DNA of 64,000 nucleotides from JAWXUD01 sp044432945 (GCA_044432945.1 JAWXUD010000004.1:11202-75201), one strand, 5' to 3'; positions 18,061 through 26,516 are shown, numbered from the stretch's first letter. The notes: generated by a model from the sequence alone, not told the origin. Numbers and translations: made by a program.

Positions 18061-18163
18061 TTTTACATCTCCTTTGTCTTACACATCTATAATAAATTTT
18101 TTAAATACTATTTTAAACCGACAAAATGATTAAGACAAAAGTGCAATGATTTTTATAAGTAAG

Positions 18164-18197
18164 AAAGCGGTGATTTGCTTTAGCAAATCACCGCTTT
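18164..18197 (-). terminator. Perfect 15-bp hairpin downstream of the winged-helix gene
   Basis: AAAGCGGTGATTTGC at 18164-18178 pairs without mismatch with 18183-18197 across a TTTA loop. It lies 26 bases past the stop of the minus-strand gene at 18224 and upstream of the next minus-strand gene. The minus-strand T-tract is interrupted (CTTTCTTACTTAT), so termination may be partial. Confidence 0.65.
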
Positions 18198-18223
18198 TTA
18201 AAAATGAAAAGTTTATCCCTTAA

Positions 18224-18430
18224 CTATTTTAATTTAACGTTAACAGATGCACCTTTTTTAGAGATTTCAATTTTGTTTTCTCTAGCTAACCAGCCAAGAC
18301 CTAAATCTGCAAAGTTGCTTTTTAGATCTAATTCTTTTTTCATTTTAGAAAAAGTTGCTTCGCCATTGTTTGACAAATAGTCATAAATTTGACCAGCTGA
18401 TAATCCGATTTCTTCTTGTAATTGTTGCAT
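18224..18430 (-). CDS. Small winged-helix protein (DUF2582 type)
   Basis: The protein is 68 residues when started at the second ATG (18430), because the GGAGG Shine-Dalgarno sequence lies between the two candidate ATGs. The pattern GLSAGQIYDYLSNNGEATFSKMKKEL ... GLGWLARENKIEISKKG is a compact winged helix of the DUF2582 family, found as stand-alone small proteins in many anaerobes. DNA binding is inferred from the fold; no target is known. Confidence 0.7.
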   Translation of the reverse strand: MQQLQEEIGLSAGQIYDYLSNNGEATFSKMKKELDLKSNFADLGLGWLARENKIEISKKGASVNVKLK

Positions 18431-18572
18431 TTTGACCTCCATGCATTCTTAATAAAATTGTAATATATGTTCCGTTTACAAGAATTATATTAAGATAATT
18501 TTGAAAAAAAAGCAATAGTACAAAAGTATGATAACAATTAATTTTATTTATGTACAAATTCTTGTTGATTTT

Positions 18573-18584
18573 TTGTGATAAAAT
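18573..18584 (+). promoter_or_regulatory. Promoter of the helicase-nuclease operon
   Basis: TTGTGATAAAAT, an extended -10 (TG-A-TAAAAT), identical in 12 bases to the elements before rsmH and hom. Here a short leader of roughly 15 bases with AAAGGGG at 18591-18597 precedes the TTG start. Confidence 0.5.
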
Positions 18585-18605
18585 TTATTAAAAGGGGTTA
18601 GGCTT

Positions 18606-21600
18606 TTGATTATAAAAGGTGATTTATCGTCAAATAAAACACAGATGCTTATTGAAAAATATGCACAATTGTTAAACTCTGGGATTAAGTCATCTGAGAT
18701 ATTAGTTTTAGTTCAAAATTCTAATAAAAAGGCTCAATTCGTTGAAAAAACTCTTGAGTTGTTGGATATTGAGTGTTATGAAAAGCTTCAAGTGCATTCG
18801 TTCTTTTCGCTAGTATTCAACACTATTCAAGATAATTGGGCTTATATTGAAAACCTTAACCCATATCAAAATCCGACTATTTTGCCTAATTTGGCGGGGC
18901 TTGAGGTTTCTCAATTTATTTTAAAAGATATTTTAAGGGAAGTGACTTTTAAGGGATATAATTCTAAAAAATCATTGTTGCATCAAATTTTCAGACGTTA
19001 TTCATTGATTGTGCAGAACAATTTGAATGATGAGGATATTGAATGGCGTTCAAAGATTTTGAACGAGGGGTTTGCTGACGATGTCAAAGATGCATTAAAG
19101 AAAATGCTTGCAAAAACCTTGTCGTTAAGAGATTTTGATTATTTGCGTCAGAGTTTAGTTTTTAATCATGTTTATAAAAATACTAAATATTTTAAAGATA
19201 TTAAATATTTGATTTTAGATGATGGTGATGAGGTTACTCCTATTTGTTATGATTTTGTGGAGTATTTATCGAAGCAATTGTTAGATGTGTTTGTTGCTTA
19301 TGACGAATTGGGTGGAAGTCGTGCGGGGTATTTGAGTGCAGACAGAACTGCCGTTTGGAAATATGAAGAGCTTTTTAATGAGAAATCTGTGGAGTTGGTT
19401 GCTAGTTCAAGATTGAAATCTGACGCTATGGTGCTTTATTCAAATATTGTCGAAGATAAATTCTCCCCGTTAGAGAATTTCGTTATAAATTCGCCATCAA
19501 AGCGTTCAAGTATGATAAATGATGTTATTGTGAAAATTAATGAACTCGTATCAAAAAATATTTCTGTATCTGAAATTAGTGTAATAACTCCTGTTATTGA
19601 TGATATGTTGAAATTCACTTTGAGAGAGAATTTAAAATTAGGTGTGAAGCCGATATTTTTATCAGGAAGTGAAAAATTGGCACAGAATAAAATTGTTCAG
19701 GCTGCTTTGACGATTTTAAAATTACAAAATGATTTGAAATATTCATTAACTGAGTTTGATTTGCGGGTTATCTTTACGAACTTTTTAGGGATACCAGTAA
19801 AATATTGTCAGGAGATTTTAGAGAATTTTGAACAGCATAAGACATTTGTTACTCAAGAATTTGAGTTAGAAGAGTATAAGATAAAATATGAAGGCTTTTT
19901 GGCTTTGTTGAACAAGCTTGAGTGTAGTGAAGCTAAAACCTCAGAAAAAGTTTGTGATATTTATGAAGAATTAGTGAATTTTAGGTTTGTGAGTGTTGAT
20001 GAAGTTAATAAATTTAATTTTTTTGTAAAGCAGTTGCAAGATTTTGAGAATATTTTTGGTGAGAATTTTAAAGAGCGTGAGAGTGAAATTATTACGCAAA
20101 TAGAGAATTCTATTATTGCCGAAAATCCTTATATGACGCTTCAATTTGAAAAAAATGAATTAGTTATCGCAACGCCACAAAAAATTATCGATAATCAGAT
20201 ACGTACTAAATATCAGTTTTGGTTGGACGTTTCAAGCAGTGAGTGGGTGAAATCTGATACTGGACCATTATACAACGCTTGGGTTTTTCAACGTGGTTGG
20301 AATAAAGATGAGTTTAGTGTTGAAGATAATATATCGCTTTCAAACGATAAGACTGCGAAGATTTTACGAAAGTTGACGCTTTGTGCAGATGAGAAAATAT
20401 TTGCTTGTTCGAGTTTGTTTGATACAAATGGGGTTGAGAATTTTGGTGGGATAGAAAATAACATTGTTGTTCGAAATAATCTTGACTTGAAAATTTCAGA
20501 GGTTAAGCCGTTTGTAATAATCCCACGTGATGACCAAAAACCTGTTTTGGATTATGAAGTAGGCAAAATGGCGATTTCTGCCGTGCCTGGTGCTGGTAAG
20601 ACATTTATCTTATTGGCTTTGATAGTAAAATTACTTGATATGGGCGTGAATTCTGAAAATATTTTCGTCATGACTTATATGGAAAGTGCGGCGAGAAATT
20701 TTCGTGAGCGTATTAAGACAATTCGTCAAAACTCAAATCAATTGCCGAATATAAGTACAATACATGGTTTAGCATTGAGGATATTGAAGGAGAATTCTAA
20801 TTTTGAGCGTTTGGGGTTGTCGGGTGATTTTGAGATTTGTGATGACACTCAAAGGGGTCGTATTATTAAAAATCTTGCAACTCAAGCGAAACTTAAAAAA
20901 ACAGAAATGGACGAATTTGATAGAGGGATTTCTATTTATAAAATTGGGTGTGGTGTTTTTGAAAATATAACAGATAAAAAAGTAGCACAGTTTCAAAAGT
21001 TTTATGAACAATATCAGCTTACGTTGAGCGAATTGAATTTGATTGATTATGATGACATTTTGTTGTCATCAGTAAAATTGTTAGAACAGAATTCTGATAT
21101 TTTAGCTTACTATCAAGATATTTGTAAATACATAATTGAGGACGAAGCACAGGATAGTTCAGCAATTCAGCAACGCTTGATAAATTTGTTGAGTGCAAAA
21201 CAAAATAATTTAATCCGTTGTGGTGACATCAACCAAGCTATAACAACTACTTTTTCTAACGCTGATGTGGCGGGATTTAGAGATTTTATTGCAAAAAATC
21301 AGAGTGTTAGCATGAACCGTTCTCAACGTTGTAGCAAAGATGTTTGGACGTTAGCTAATCGCTTAGTTAGTTGGGCATTGGTTCAAGATGGGGCTGAGGC
21401 TGGCCTTTTTGAGATTTATATGCGAGAAGTTGAAGGCAAAAATCCCGTTTCTGAGAACGCAATTCATGCTAATATTTTTCCTTCAACTAATGATGAAAGA
21501 AATTTTGTATTAAAACAAATTAAAATGGCGTTTAAGAAAAATCCGCAATCGACAATCGCAATTTTGGCAAGAAGTAATTTTCAAGTTGCACAATGGTCGA

Positions 21601-22481
21601 ATTTTTTGAATAATAGTGGGTTGAAAAGTATTACTCGTAGTGAGTGCTTGGAGCAAAAATCGATTTTCAGAACGATTTTTGCGATAATGCGAATTGTCGA
21701 AAATCCATTTGATAACAATGTTGTTGCCGATAGTTATGATGTGTTGGCTGAAGTTGGGATTTATAAACAGCGTCAGAGTGTTGAGATTAAAAAATATGAA
21801 AAATCTTTTGTGTCTTTAAATTGTGATGATATTGAAAATGTGTATTTATCTCAATATTATTGGGATTTGAGTTATTGGTTAAGCTTTTCGCATTTATCGG
21901 CTGAAGAATTAGCGATTAAGATTGGGCTTCATTATTATAGTTCAGAAATCGAAAAATCAAATGTTTATTTAATTTCAACCTTGATAAAAAGATTATCGAC
22001 AAATGATAAGAATTTTAAAACATTGATGTCACGCTTAAAAGAATTGGGTGCTAAAAATAATCTTAGTGGGTTTAAATTTTTCTCAGAAGAAGATGAAAAT
22101 AATAAGGATTTCTTGGCAGGAAAAGTTCAAATTATGACATTACATAAGTCAAAGGGTGATGAGTTCGATTATGTTTTCATACCAGAATTAAGTGAGAAAA
22201 GTTTGACACTTGATTATGAGCAGATTAAAGTTAAATCGGCAGAATTTAGTGAGAATTTAAAACGTTTAAATCCGAATTATAGGCGAAAATCGGAACACGA
22301 GATTAAATTAGAGCATCTATTTGAAAATATCCGATTGCTTTATGTTGCGATAACTAGAGCAAAAAAACAGTTGTATTTTAGTGCAAGCACAAAAGTACAA
22401 TCGTTTGGTAAGACGATTGAGCAAAAGCCAAGCTTGATTTTTGAAGAATTGTTAGCTAGTGAGGTTCAGTATGTTGAATAA
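18606..22481 (+). CDS. AddAB-like fused double SF1 helicase
   Basis: The protein is 1291 residues from TTG 18606. Residues from about 640 form a complete UvrD/AddA-type helicase: Walker A VPGAGKT (about 660), STIHGLALRIL, Walker B IIEDEAQD (about 844), GDINQAIT, MNRSQRC, TLHKSKGDEFDYVF (about 1178), and LLYVAITRAKKQ (about 1245). The first 640 residues look like a second, decayed SF1 core: GDLSSNKTQ where Walker A should be, LILDDGDEVTP in place of a DExQ box, and VSEISVITPVIDDML like helicase domain 2. This resembles AddB, whose inactive helicase reads Chi. No nuclease domain is attached; it is encoded by the overlapping next gene. Predicted role: double-strand break end resection. Confidence 0.85.
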   Translation: MIIKGDLSSNKTQMLIEKYAQLLNSGIKSSEILVLVQNSNKKAQFVEKTLELLDIECYEKLQVHSFFSLVFNTIQDNWAYIENLNPYQNPTILPNLAGLEVSQFILKDILREVTFKGYNSKKSLLHQIFRRYSLIVQNNLNDEDIEWRSKILNEGFADDVKDALKKMLAKTLSLRDFDYLRQSLVFNHVYKNTKYFKDIKYLILDDGDEVTPICYDFVEYLSKQLLDVFVAYDELGGSRAGYLSADRTAVWKYEELFNEKSVELVASSRLKSDAMVLYSNIVEDKFSPLENFVINSPSKRSSMINDVIVKINELVSKNISVSEISVITPVIDDMLKFTLRENLKLGVKPIFLSGSEKLAQNKIVQAALTILKLQNDLKYSLTEFDLRVIFTNFLGIPVKYCQEILENFEQHKTFVTQEFELEEYKIKYEGFLALLNKLECSEAKTSEKVCDIYEELVNFRFVSVDEVNKFNFFVKQLQDFENIFGENFKERESEIITQIENSIIAENPYMTLQFEKNELVIATPQKIIDNQIRTKYQFWLDVSSSEWVKSDTGPLYNAWVFQRGWNKDEFSVEDNISLSNDKTAKILRKLTLCADEKIFACSSLFDTNGVENFGGIENNIVVRNNLDLKISEVKPFVIIPRDDQKPVLDYEVGKMAISAVPGAGKTFILLALIVKLLDMGVNSENIFVMTYMESAARNFRERIKTIRQNSNQLPNISTIHGLALRILKENSNFERLGLSGDFEICDDTQRGRIIKNLATQAKLKKTEMDEFDRGISIYKIGCGVFENITDKKVAQFQKFYEQYQLTLSELNLIDYDDILLSSVKLLEQNSDILAYYQDICKYIIEDEAQDSSAIQQRLINLLSAKQNNLIRCGDINQAITTTFSNADVAGFRDFIAKNQSVSMNRSQRCSKDVWTLANRLVSWALVQDGAEAGLFEIYMREVEGKNPVSENAIHANIFPSTNDERNFVLKQIKMAFKKNPQSTIAILARSNFQVAQWSNFLNNSGLKSITRSECLEQKSIFRTIFAIMRIVENPFDNNVVADSYDVLAEVGIYKQRQSVEIKKYEKSFVSLNCDDIENVYLSQYYWDLSYWLSFSHLSAEELAIKIGLHYYSSEIEKSNVYLISTLIKRLSTNDKNFKTLMSRLKELGAKNNLSGFKFFSEEDENNKDFLAGKVQIMTLHKSKGDEFDYVFIPELSEKSLTLDYEQIKVKSAEFSENLKRLNPNYRRKSEHEIKLEHLFENIRLLYVAITRAKKQLYFSASTKVQSFGKTIEQKPSLIFEELLASEVQYVE

Positions 22482-23109
22482 TTATTCGCCAAATATGTTG
22501 AAAACTTTTGAAAAATGTCCAAAACAATACTGGTATAAGTATGTTAGAAAAATATCTATTCCTCAAAAATCAAGTTATTTTGAAAAAGGTAAAAAAATCC
22601 ACGCACTTGCTCATTATTATTTGCGTGGCGATGATATTTCAAAATTGGAATTGGCATTATCTGAGCAGGAAAAACAACTTTGGGGTAGTTTGATTGAAAA
22701 TGAATATTTTAATAAAACCTATCTAAACTCAGAGTATAATCTTGCTTGTAAAGTTGAGCAAAACTGGGTTAGTGGAAGGCTAGATGCTTTAATGAGAAGC
22801 GATGAAGATTATTTTATTCTTGATTATAAGACAGGTTCAATACCAAAAACACCTGAATTTGACCCGCAAACAATGATATATTTATTGTGTGTTGACAAGT
22901 TTCTCAAAAATTATAATTCCTTAAAATTTGTTTATATCGATTTGAAAAATAATGAAAATCATATTACTGAGTTTGATGATGATAAGAGAGTTGAGTATGA
23001 AAATAGGGTTTCAAGAATTTGTAAAACTTTAGAGAATTTTAATTTTGATTTAGAGTTTGAGCATTGTAAAAAATGCGATTTCTGCGAATATAATAAAATT
23101 TGTATCTAA
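22471..23109 (+). CDS. PD-(D/E)XK nuclease with Fe-S cysteines (AddB/Cas4-like)
   Basis: The protein is 212 residues from ATG 22471 (GAGG 7 bases before; 11-base overlap with the helicase gene). It has the RecB-type nuclease core: SPNMLKTFEKCPKQYWYKYV at the start, KIHALAHYYLRG, then GRLDAL and ILDYKTG carrying the catalytic D and D-x-K. One N-terminal cysteine (C16) and a C-terminal C-x2-C-x5-C match the four ligands of the 4Fe-4S clasp of AddB and Cas4. It probably assembles with the double helicase. No cas genes are near, so Cas4 is unlikely. Confidence 0.85.
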   Translation: MLNNYSPNMLKTFEKCPKQYWYKYVRKISIPQKSSYFEKGKKIHALAHYYLRGDDISKLELALSEQEKQLWGSLIENEYFNKTYLNSEYNLACKVEQNWVSGRLDALMRSDEDYFILDYKTGSIPKTPEFDPQTMIYLLCVDKFLKNYNSLKFVYIDLKNNENHITEFDDDKRVEYENRVSRICKTLENFNFDLEFEHCKKCDFCEYNKICI

Positions 23110-23405
23110 AAAATCCTAATATTTTTGCGATTAATTTCTTCTTGAAATGACTGAGGTAATGCATTAAATTCGAATATGTCAACAAAAAATGGAACGTTGC
23201 TTTCACGAATAATTTCACGAAGCTCAATGATACTTGACTCAGAACCTTCTAGCGATTTAATCGCTAAATCGAGATCGCTTCCACTGTGAGCATTTCCTTT
23301 GATACGGCTTCCATAAGCTAAAATTTCAGCACTTGGACAGTATTGTTGAAAAATCTTACGCAACATCTCTAAATATTCATCTTTTAAAAACAATTCGTTA
23401 TTCAC
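23106..23405 (-). CDS. mntA: MntA-like minimal nucleotidyltransferase, second copy
   Basis: The protein is 99 residues with the intact G-S-x10-D-x-D (GSRIKGNAHSGSDLDLA), as in the pair at 11.5 kb, but otherwise clearly diverged from it. It overlaps its HEPN partner by 8 bases and the convergent nuclease stop by 4. Expected role: AMPylation and silencing of the adjacent HepT. Confidence 0.83.
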   Translation of the reverse strand: MNNELFLKDEYLEMLRKIFQQYCPSAEILAYGSRIKGNAHSGSDLDLAIKSLEGSESSIIELREIIRESNVPFFVDIFEFNALPQSFQEEINRKNIRIF

Positions 23406-23814
23406 ACTCGATGACCTTTAATAAGTTTTCAACATCGACTATGAAGTCGTCAATTAAAATAAGAGTTTGTTCTTCGAATGTCTGACCGTAATCGTGTGCC
23501 GTATTGTTTCGGTTATCTCGATATTCAAACCAACGCTTAACGGTTAGTTCTTCAATCAATGAATGCTTATGAGCTTCACGAAATAAATCTTTAAAAGTTA
23601 GAATGTCAATTGCTTTTTTAGTAGCGAAATATGGTGAAAGGCGTTTTTTTAAAAGTTTAGCACTTTGTTCAATTGTCATTTCAAAACCCTTGACTAAAGA
23701 ATTATGAAACATTTCATAATGAACAGTGCCAGTTTCTGTTTTTTTTAATTCTTCATAAGATAATTTTAATGTATCAAGACATTTTTTTAAATATTCACTG
23801 TTGATATTTTCCAT
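23398..23814 (-). CDS. hepT: HepT-like HEPN protein, second copy
   Basis: The protein is 138 residues, helical, with the intact R-x4-H-x-Y (RNNTAHDY near residue 105). A GAGGTC Shine-Dalgarno sequence and an upstream TATAAT on the minus strand lie in the 151-bp repeat. Its 5' end and promoter are duplicated at 24960-25110, next to an XRE gene. This suggests the ancestral order was XRE-hepT-mntA before a DUF3137 gene was inserted. Confidence 0.82.
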   Translation of the reverse strand: MENINSEYLKKCLDTLKLSYEELKKTETGTVHYEMFHNSLVKGFEMTIEQSAKLLKKRLSPYFATKKAIDILTFKDLFREAHKHSLIEELTVKRWFEYRDNRNNTAHDYGQTFEEQTLILIDDFIVDVENLLKVIECE

Positions 23815-23933
23815 TCAGACCTCATTTTTATATGATTATATCATTATTTTTATGAAAAAACAATTATTAGTCTTTAGCAAGGGTTTTGATAACTTTTGAT
23901 ATTTTTTCAAGTTTTAAACGATCATTTTTGACG
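23783..23933. repeat. 151-bp direct repeat, copy A
   Basis: Matches 24960-25110 at 149 of 151 positions by eye, in the same orientation, offset 1177 bases. It contains the first ten codons of hepT, its Shine-Dalgarno sequence and promoter, and the last 21 codons of an XRE gene. Similarity stops abruptly at both ends. Confidence 0.95.
23867..23933 (-). pseudogene. Orphan 3' fragment of the XRE regulator
   Basis: Encodes the final 21 residues and stop of the XRE protein whose complete gene is at 25044-25370 (tail ISKVIKTLAKD). It exists only because it lies in repeat copy A; upstream of 23933 the reading frame enters unrelated sequence. Confidence 0.85.
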
Positions 23934-23947
23934 TTAACTTATTCATA

Positions 23948-24895
23948 TTACATCTCTAAATTCTGCTCTAATTTTAACTCATCAATTAACGATAACATAT
24001 TAGCTAATTCTATTATTATATTTTGATAATATTTTATATCAGTTATCTCCTTATTGAGTGAAAGATTAAATTTGTCTTTTCCTTTACTATCTAAGAAGAA
24101 ATAAATTTTTTGTTGATAAAAAACTACCTCAAGCTTGAATTTTTTACTTAATTGCAACAATCTGGCCATAAACGCCGCCGTAATCAAATATCGAGCCTCA
24201 CCTTGGTTTGTTGTATAAACTTCAAAAACTTTTTCAAATTGAACATCCTCAAATTTAGTTCGTTGCATTCCAATCACAAAGTTAAAGATATTAAAAATTC
24301 CACAGTCCCTTTTTATAAGAGTATGAGAACTAAAATTTTTATGTAAATCAATTTGAAGCATTAAGCCTTTAAACAAAATTCTACTAGTTTTGCCACTCTC
24401 TTTTGATACAAAAAGCTCATTGATTTTCAAATTTAATCCATTATAAGTCCCTTCAATACAATCATCTACCATAACACAATTACATTCTGGATAGATCTTT
24501 AATTTTTTCAAATCCATATATGTAACATCTGTTTGTTTTCCATGTGCATAAGATAAATTATCAAAAAAGCCAAACAGCATAGGAATAATATTCTGTGTTG
24601 ACATTGTTTTAAATCGAGCTTGCGGGTTAAGTATAGCAAATATATTAGTAACAGAAATAATACACGCTAAAATCAGCATAGCAAAGTCACGCTCTAAGCG
24701 AAAAGATTTATTGAAAAGTACAAATAAAACAATTATAGTAGTAACAATTAAAGCAAAAGTTATGGAAATTATTCCATTTCTAATGATTTTTTTTCTTTTC
24801 AATTCTAGTGGTATTAATACTGGTAACATTTCAGCTACAAAATAATCTCTAAACTCTCTGCTTTTAACTTGATTTATCAAATCTGTATATTTCAT
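23948..24895 (-). CDS. DUF3137-family membrane protein, inserted between direct repeats
   Basis: The protein is 315 residues with two transmembrane helices (about 42-62 and 72-90) and a long soluble C-terminal part. The pattern DDCIEGTYNGLNLKINEL ... FKGLMLQIDL matches DUF3137, a family of unknown function seen in many bacteria. It occupies a roughly 1.03-kb segment bounded by the two 151-bp repeats, which places it inside a former XRE-hepT-mntA locus. Repeat copy B puts the hepT promoter directly upstream, so its expression may be captured from the toxin-antitoxin promoter. It could be a cargo gene of the insertion. Confidence 0.75.
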   Translation of the reverse strand: MKYTDLINQVKSREFRDYFVAEMLPVLIPLELKRKKIIRNGIISITFALIVTTIIVLFVLFNKSFRLERDFAMLILACIISVTNIFAILNPQARFKTMSTQNIIPMLFGFFDNLSYAHGKQTDVTYMDLKKLKIYPECNCVMVDDCIEGTYNGLNLKINELFVSKESGKTSRILFKGLMLQIDLHKNFSSHTLIKRDCGIFNIFNFVIGMQRTKFEDVQFEKVFEVYTTNQGEARYLITAAFMARLLQLSKKFKLEVVFYQQKIYFFLDSKGKDKFNLSLNKEITDIKYYQNIIIELANMLSLIDELKLEQNLEM

Positions 24896-24959
24896 AATTT
24901 AATCTTAACTCCCAATCTTATTAATAATTATATTTATTCCCAATAGATATAATTATTAA

Positions 24960-25110
24960 TTTTTTAAATATTCACTGTTAATATTTTCCATTCTGACCTC
25001 ATTTTTATATGATTATATCATTATTTTTATGAAAAAACAATTATTAGTCTTTAGCAAGGGTTTTGATAACTTTTGATATTTTTTCAAGTTTTAAACGATC
25101 ATTTTTGACG
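24960..25110. repeat. 151-bp direct repeat, copy B
   Basis: Partner of 23783-23933. Two substitutions are seen, both in the hepT leader or 5' region. This copy holds the true 3' end of the XRE gene and a stranded hepT start that would give only an 11-residue peptide (24960-24991 and a few codons beyond). Confidence 0.95.
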
Positions 25111-25370
25111 CCAGATATTAATTCATTAATTTCATCAATAAGTTCATCGCTTTCACGCAAATGTTCATTTGAAAACATTTCTTCCGTTGTCGTATCTAAA
25201 GCTATTAAGATTTTTTCTAAAGTATCAGCCTTGACAAAATTTATCCCCAATTCAATGTTGCACAAATTTCTAGGGGCAATTTCAATGATTTCGGCGAGTT
25301 GTTCTTGTGTTAAATTTTTTTTCTTACGCAGACGTTTGATTTTTTCACCTAATTGTTTCTTTATATTCAT
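25044..25370 (-). CDS. XRE-family transcriptional regulator
   Basis: The protein is 108 residues. An N-terminal helix-turn-helix (LTQEQLAEIIEIAPRNLCNIELG, about 21-43) is followed by a helical tail. Shine-Dalgarno sequence AAAGGTG. Its own upstream region carries ATGTA/TACAT palindromes (25405-25489), suggesting autoregulation. It probably once headed the hepT-mntA operon now starting at 23814; the DUF3137 insertion separates them. Confidence 0.85.
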   Translation of the reverse strand: MNIKKQLGEKIKRLRKKKNLTQEQLAEIIEIAPRNLCNIELGINFVKADTLEKILIALDTTTEEMFSNEHLRESDELIDEINELISGVKNDRLKLEKISKVIKTLAKD

Positions 25371-25404
25371 AGTTCACCTTTTATTCTATTTGTCGCAAAA
25401 TTGA

Positions 25405-25489
25405 ATGTACTACATCATGATATATTAACTTTTGTAAAGCCTGAACGACTTCTAAAATCAATACTTTCTCGAAAATGTATGTATTACAT
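25405..25489. promoter_or_regulatory. Paired ATGTA/TACAT palindromes, possible XRE operators
   Basis: ATGTA-C-TACAT at 25405-25415 and ATGTA-N5-TACAT at 25475-25489, 60 bases apart, in the 210-base region between the XRE gene and a divergent hypothetical gene. The first is only 35 bases from the XRE start. Between them lies TTAACTTTTGTAAAGC (25425-25440). Binding by the XRE protein is inference. Confidence 0.4.
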
Positions 25490-25580
25490 GCCAAAACTAG
25501 GCAATTTTGTATGAGCTAAATACTTTATAAGAACATAAGCAATTGCAAAATGTTAATAACACGAAAAAAGGAGATTTATT

Positions 25581-26060
25581 ATGGCAGAACCAATTAAAAA
25601 CATCACATTCGGTGGAGTAAAGTTAAATGCAAACGAAATTACAGACAAAACAGTAAAGCAAAAAGATAATAGTGTAACTCAATATAGAGTTGATTTTAAA
25701 AATGGTACTGTTGCAATTTATCAAGAGCAGAATAACGAGAAAGCCTGCATTTGGGCAGCAGAAGAAACAATGATGGAAAAAGCTAAAACAAATGTAAGCA
25801 ATATGAACGAATTTTCTATATACGGAAAAGTCGATCAAGATGACAATATTTGTTTATCTGATTGCGAAAATGGTTATGTAACGGTCAGGACCAAAAAATC
25901 TGGTTTTTTTGAAGATGATATTGTTCGCATATTTGGAGGAAAAGGTAATGAAGTTAATTTAGATAAAAATGACAAATTAATGATTTTTAGCGAAGAAGGC
26001 AAACCAGCGTCTCATGAAATAAAAGGGACGGGTTTAGCAGCACAGGACGATTACAAATAG
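25581..26060 (+). CDS. Hypothetical 159-residue protein
   Basis: Not recognised. It has a good Shine-Dalgarno sequence (AAAAAGGAG) and a terminator after it. The protein is acidic, without signal peptide or transmembrane helix. It seems to be mostly beta-strand with repeated short strands (YRVDFKNGTVAIYQEQ, GYVTVRTKKSGFFEDD). The N-terminal ITFGGVKLNANEI resembles the short 'FGG/FKG' openings of several lineage proteins, but no function follows. Confidence 0.7.
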   Translation: MAEPIKNITFGGVKLNANEITDKTVKQKDNSVTQYRVDFKNGTVAIYQEQNNEKACIWAAEETMMEKAKTNVSNMNEFSIYGKVDQDDNICLSDCENGYVTVRTKKSGFFEDDIVRIFGGKGNEVNLDKNDKLMIFSEEGKPASHEIKGTGLAAQDDYK

Positions 26061-26085
26061 TAAAATAGATTTATAAGAAGTTTGA

Positions 26086-26123
26086 AAAACCTCTCGTGAT
26101 GAAATTCATTGCGAGAGGTTTTT
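26086..26123. terminator. Bidirectional terminator between a hypothetical gene and rplL
   Basis: Stem AAAACCTCTCG/CGAGAGGTTTT around a 15-base loop, with T-runs on both strands; it lies between convergent stop codons. Confidence 0.8.
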
Positions 26124-26144
26124 AAAATGTTTCTAAAAAGAAAA

Positions 26145-26516
26145 CTATTTGATTTCGATAGTTGCACCAGCTTCTTCAAGATCTTTTTTGATAGCTTCAG
26201 CTTCTTCTTTTTTGATGTTTTCTTTGATAGCTTTTGGAGCGCCATCAACTAAGTCTTTAGTTTCTTTCAAACCAAGACCTGTTAAGTCTTTAACTTTTTT
26301 CAATACAGCGATTTTGTTAGCACCTGCTGAAGCAAGGATAACAGAAACTTCTGTTGGGCCTTCAGCTTCTGCTGCTGCCGCTGGAGCTGCTGCTGCAACT
26401 GCTACTGGAGCTGCTGCTGATACGCCGAATTTTTCTTCCATAGCTTTTACTAATTCAGCTGCTTCTAATAAAGTTAATTTTTCAATTGATTCTAAAATTG
26501 TTTCTACGTTACTCAT
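26145..26516 (-). CDS. rplL: Ribosomal protein bL12 (L7/L12)
   Basis: Stalk protein of the large subunit that recruits translation GTPases. The protein is 123 residues: N-terminal dimerisation helices (ESIEKLTLLEAAELVKAMEE), the Ala-rich hinge around residues 33-55, and the C-terminal domain ending with KNIKKEEAEAIKKDLEEAGA. The usual downstream rpoB is absent; the next gene is convergent. Confidence 0.98.
   Translation of the reverse strand: MSNVETILESIEKLTLLEAAELVKAMEEKFGVSAAAPVAVAAAAPAAAAEAEGPTEVSVILASAGANKIAVLKKVKDLTGLGLKETKDLVDGAPKAIKENIKKEEAEAIKKDLEEAGATIEIK

Noticed and set aside
22471..23109. Cas4 and a CRISPR-Cas locus
   Set aside because: The nuclease has Cas4-like cysteines but overlaps a helicase gene; no cas1/cas2 and no regularly spaced repeats were seen in the window.
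23948..25110. Insertion sequence or prophage as the carrier of the DUF3137 gene
   Set aside because: There is no transposase or integrase gene and no short inverted terminal repeats; the only boundary signal is the long direct repeat.
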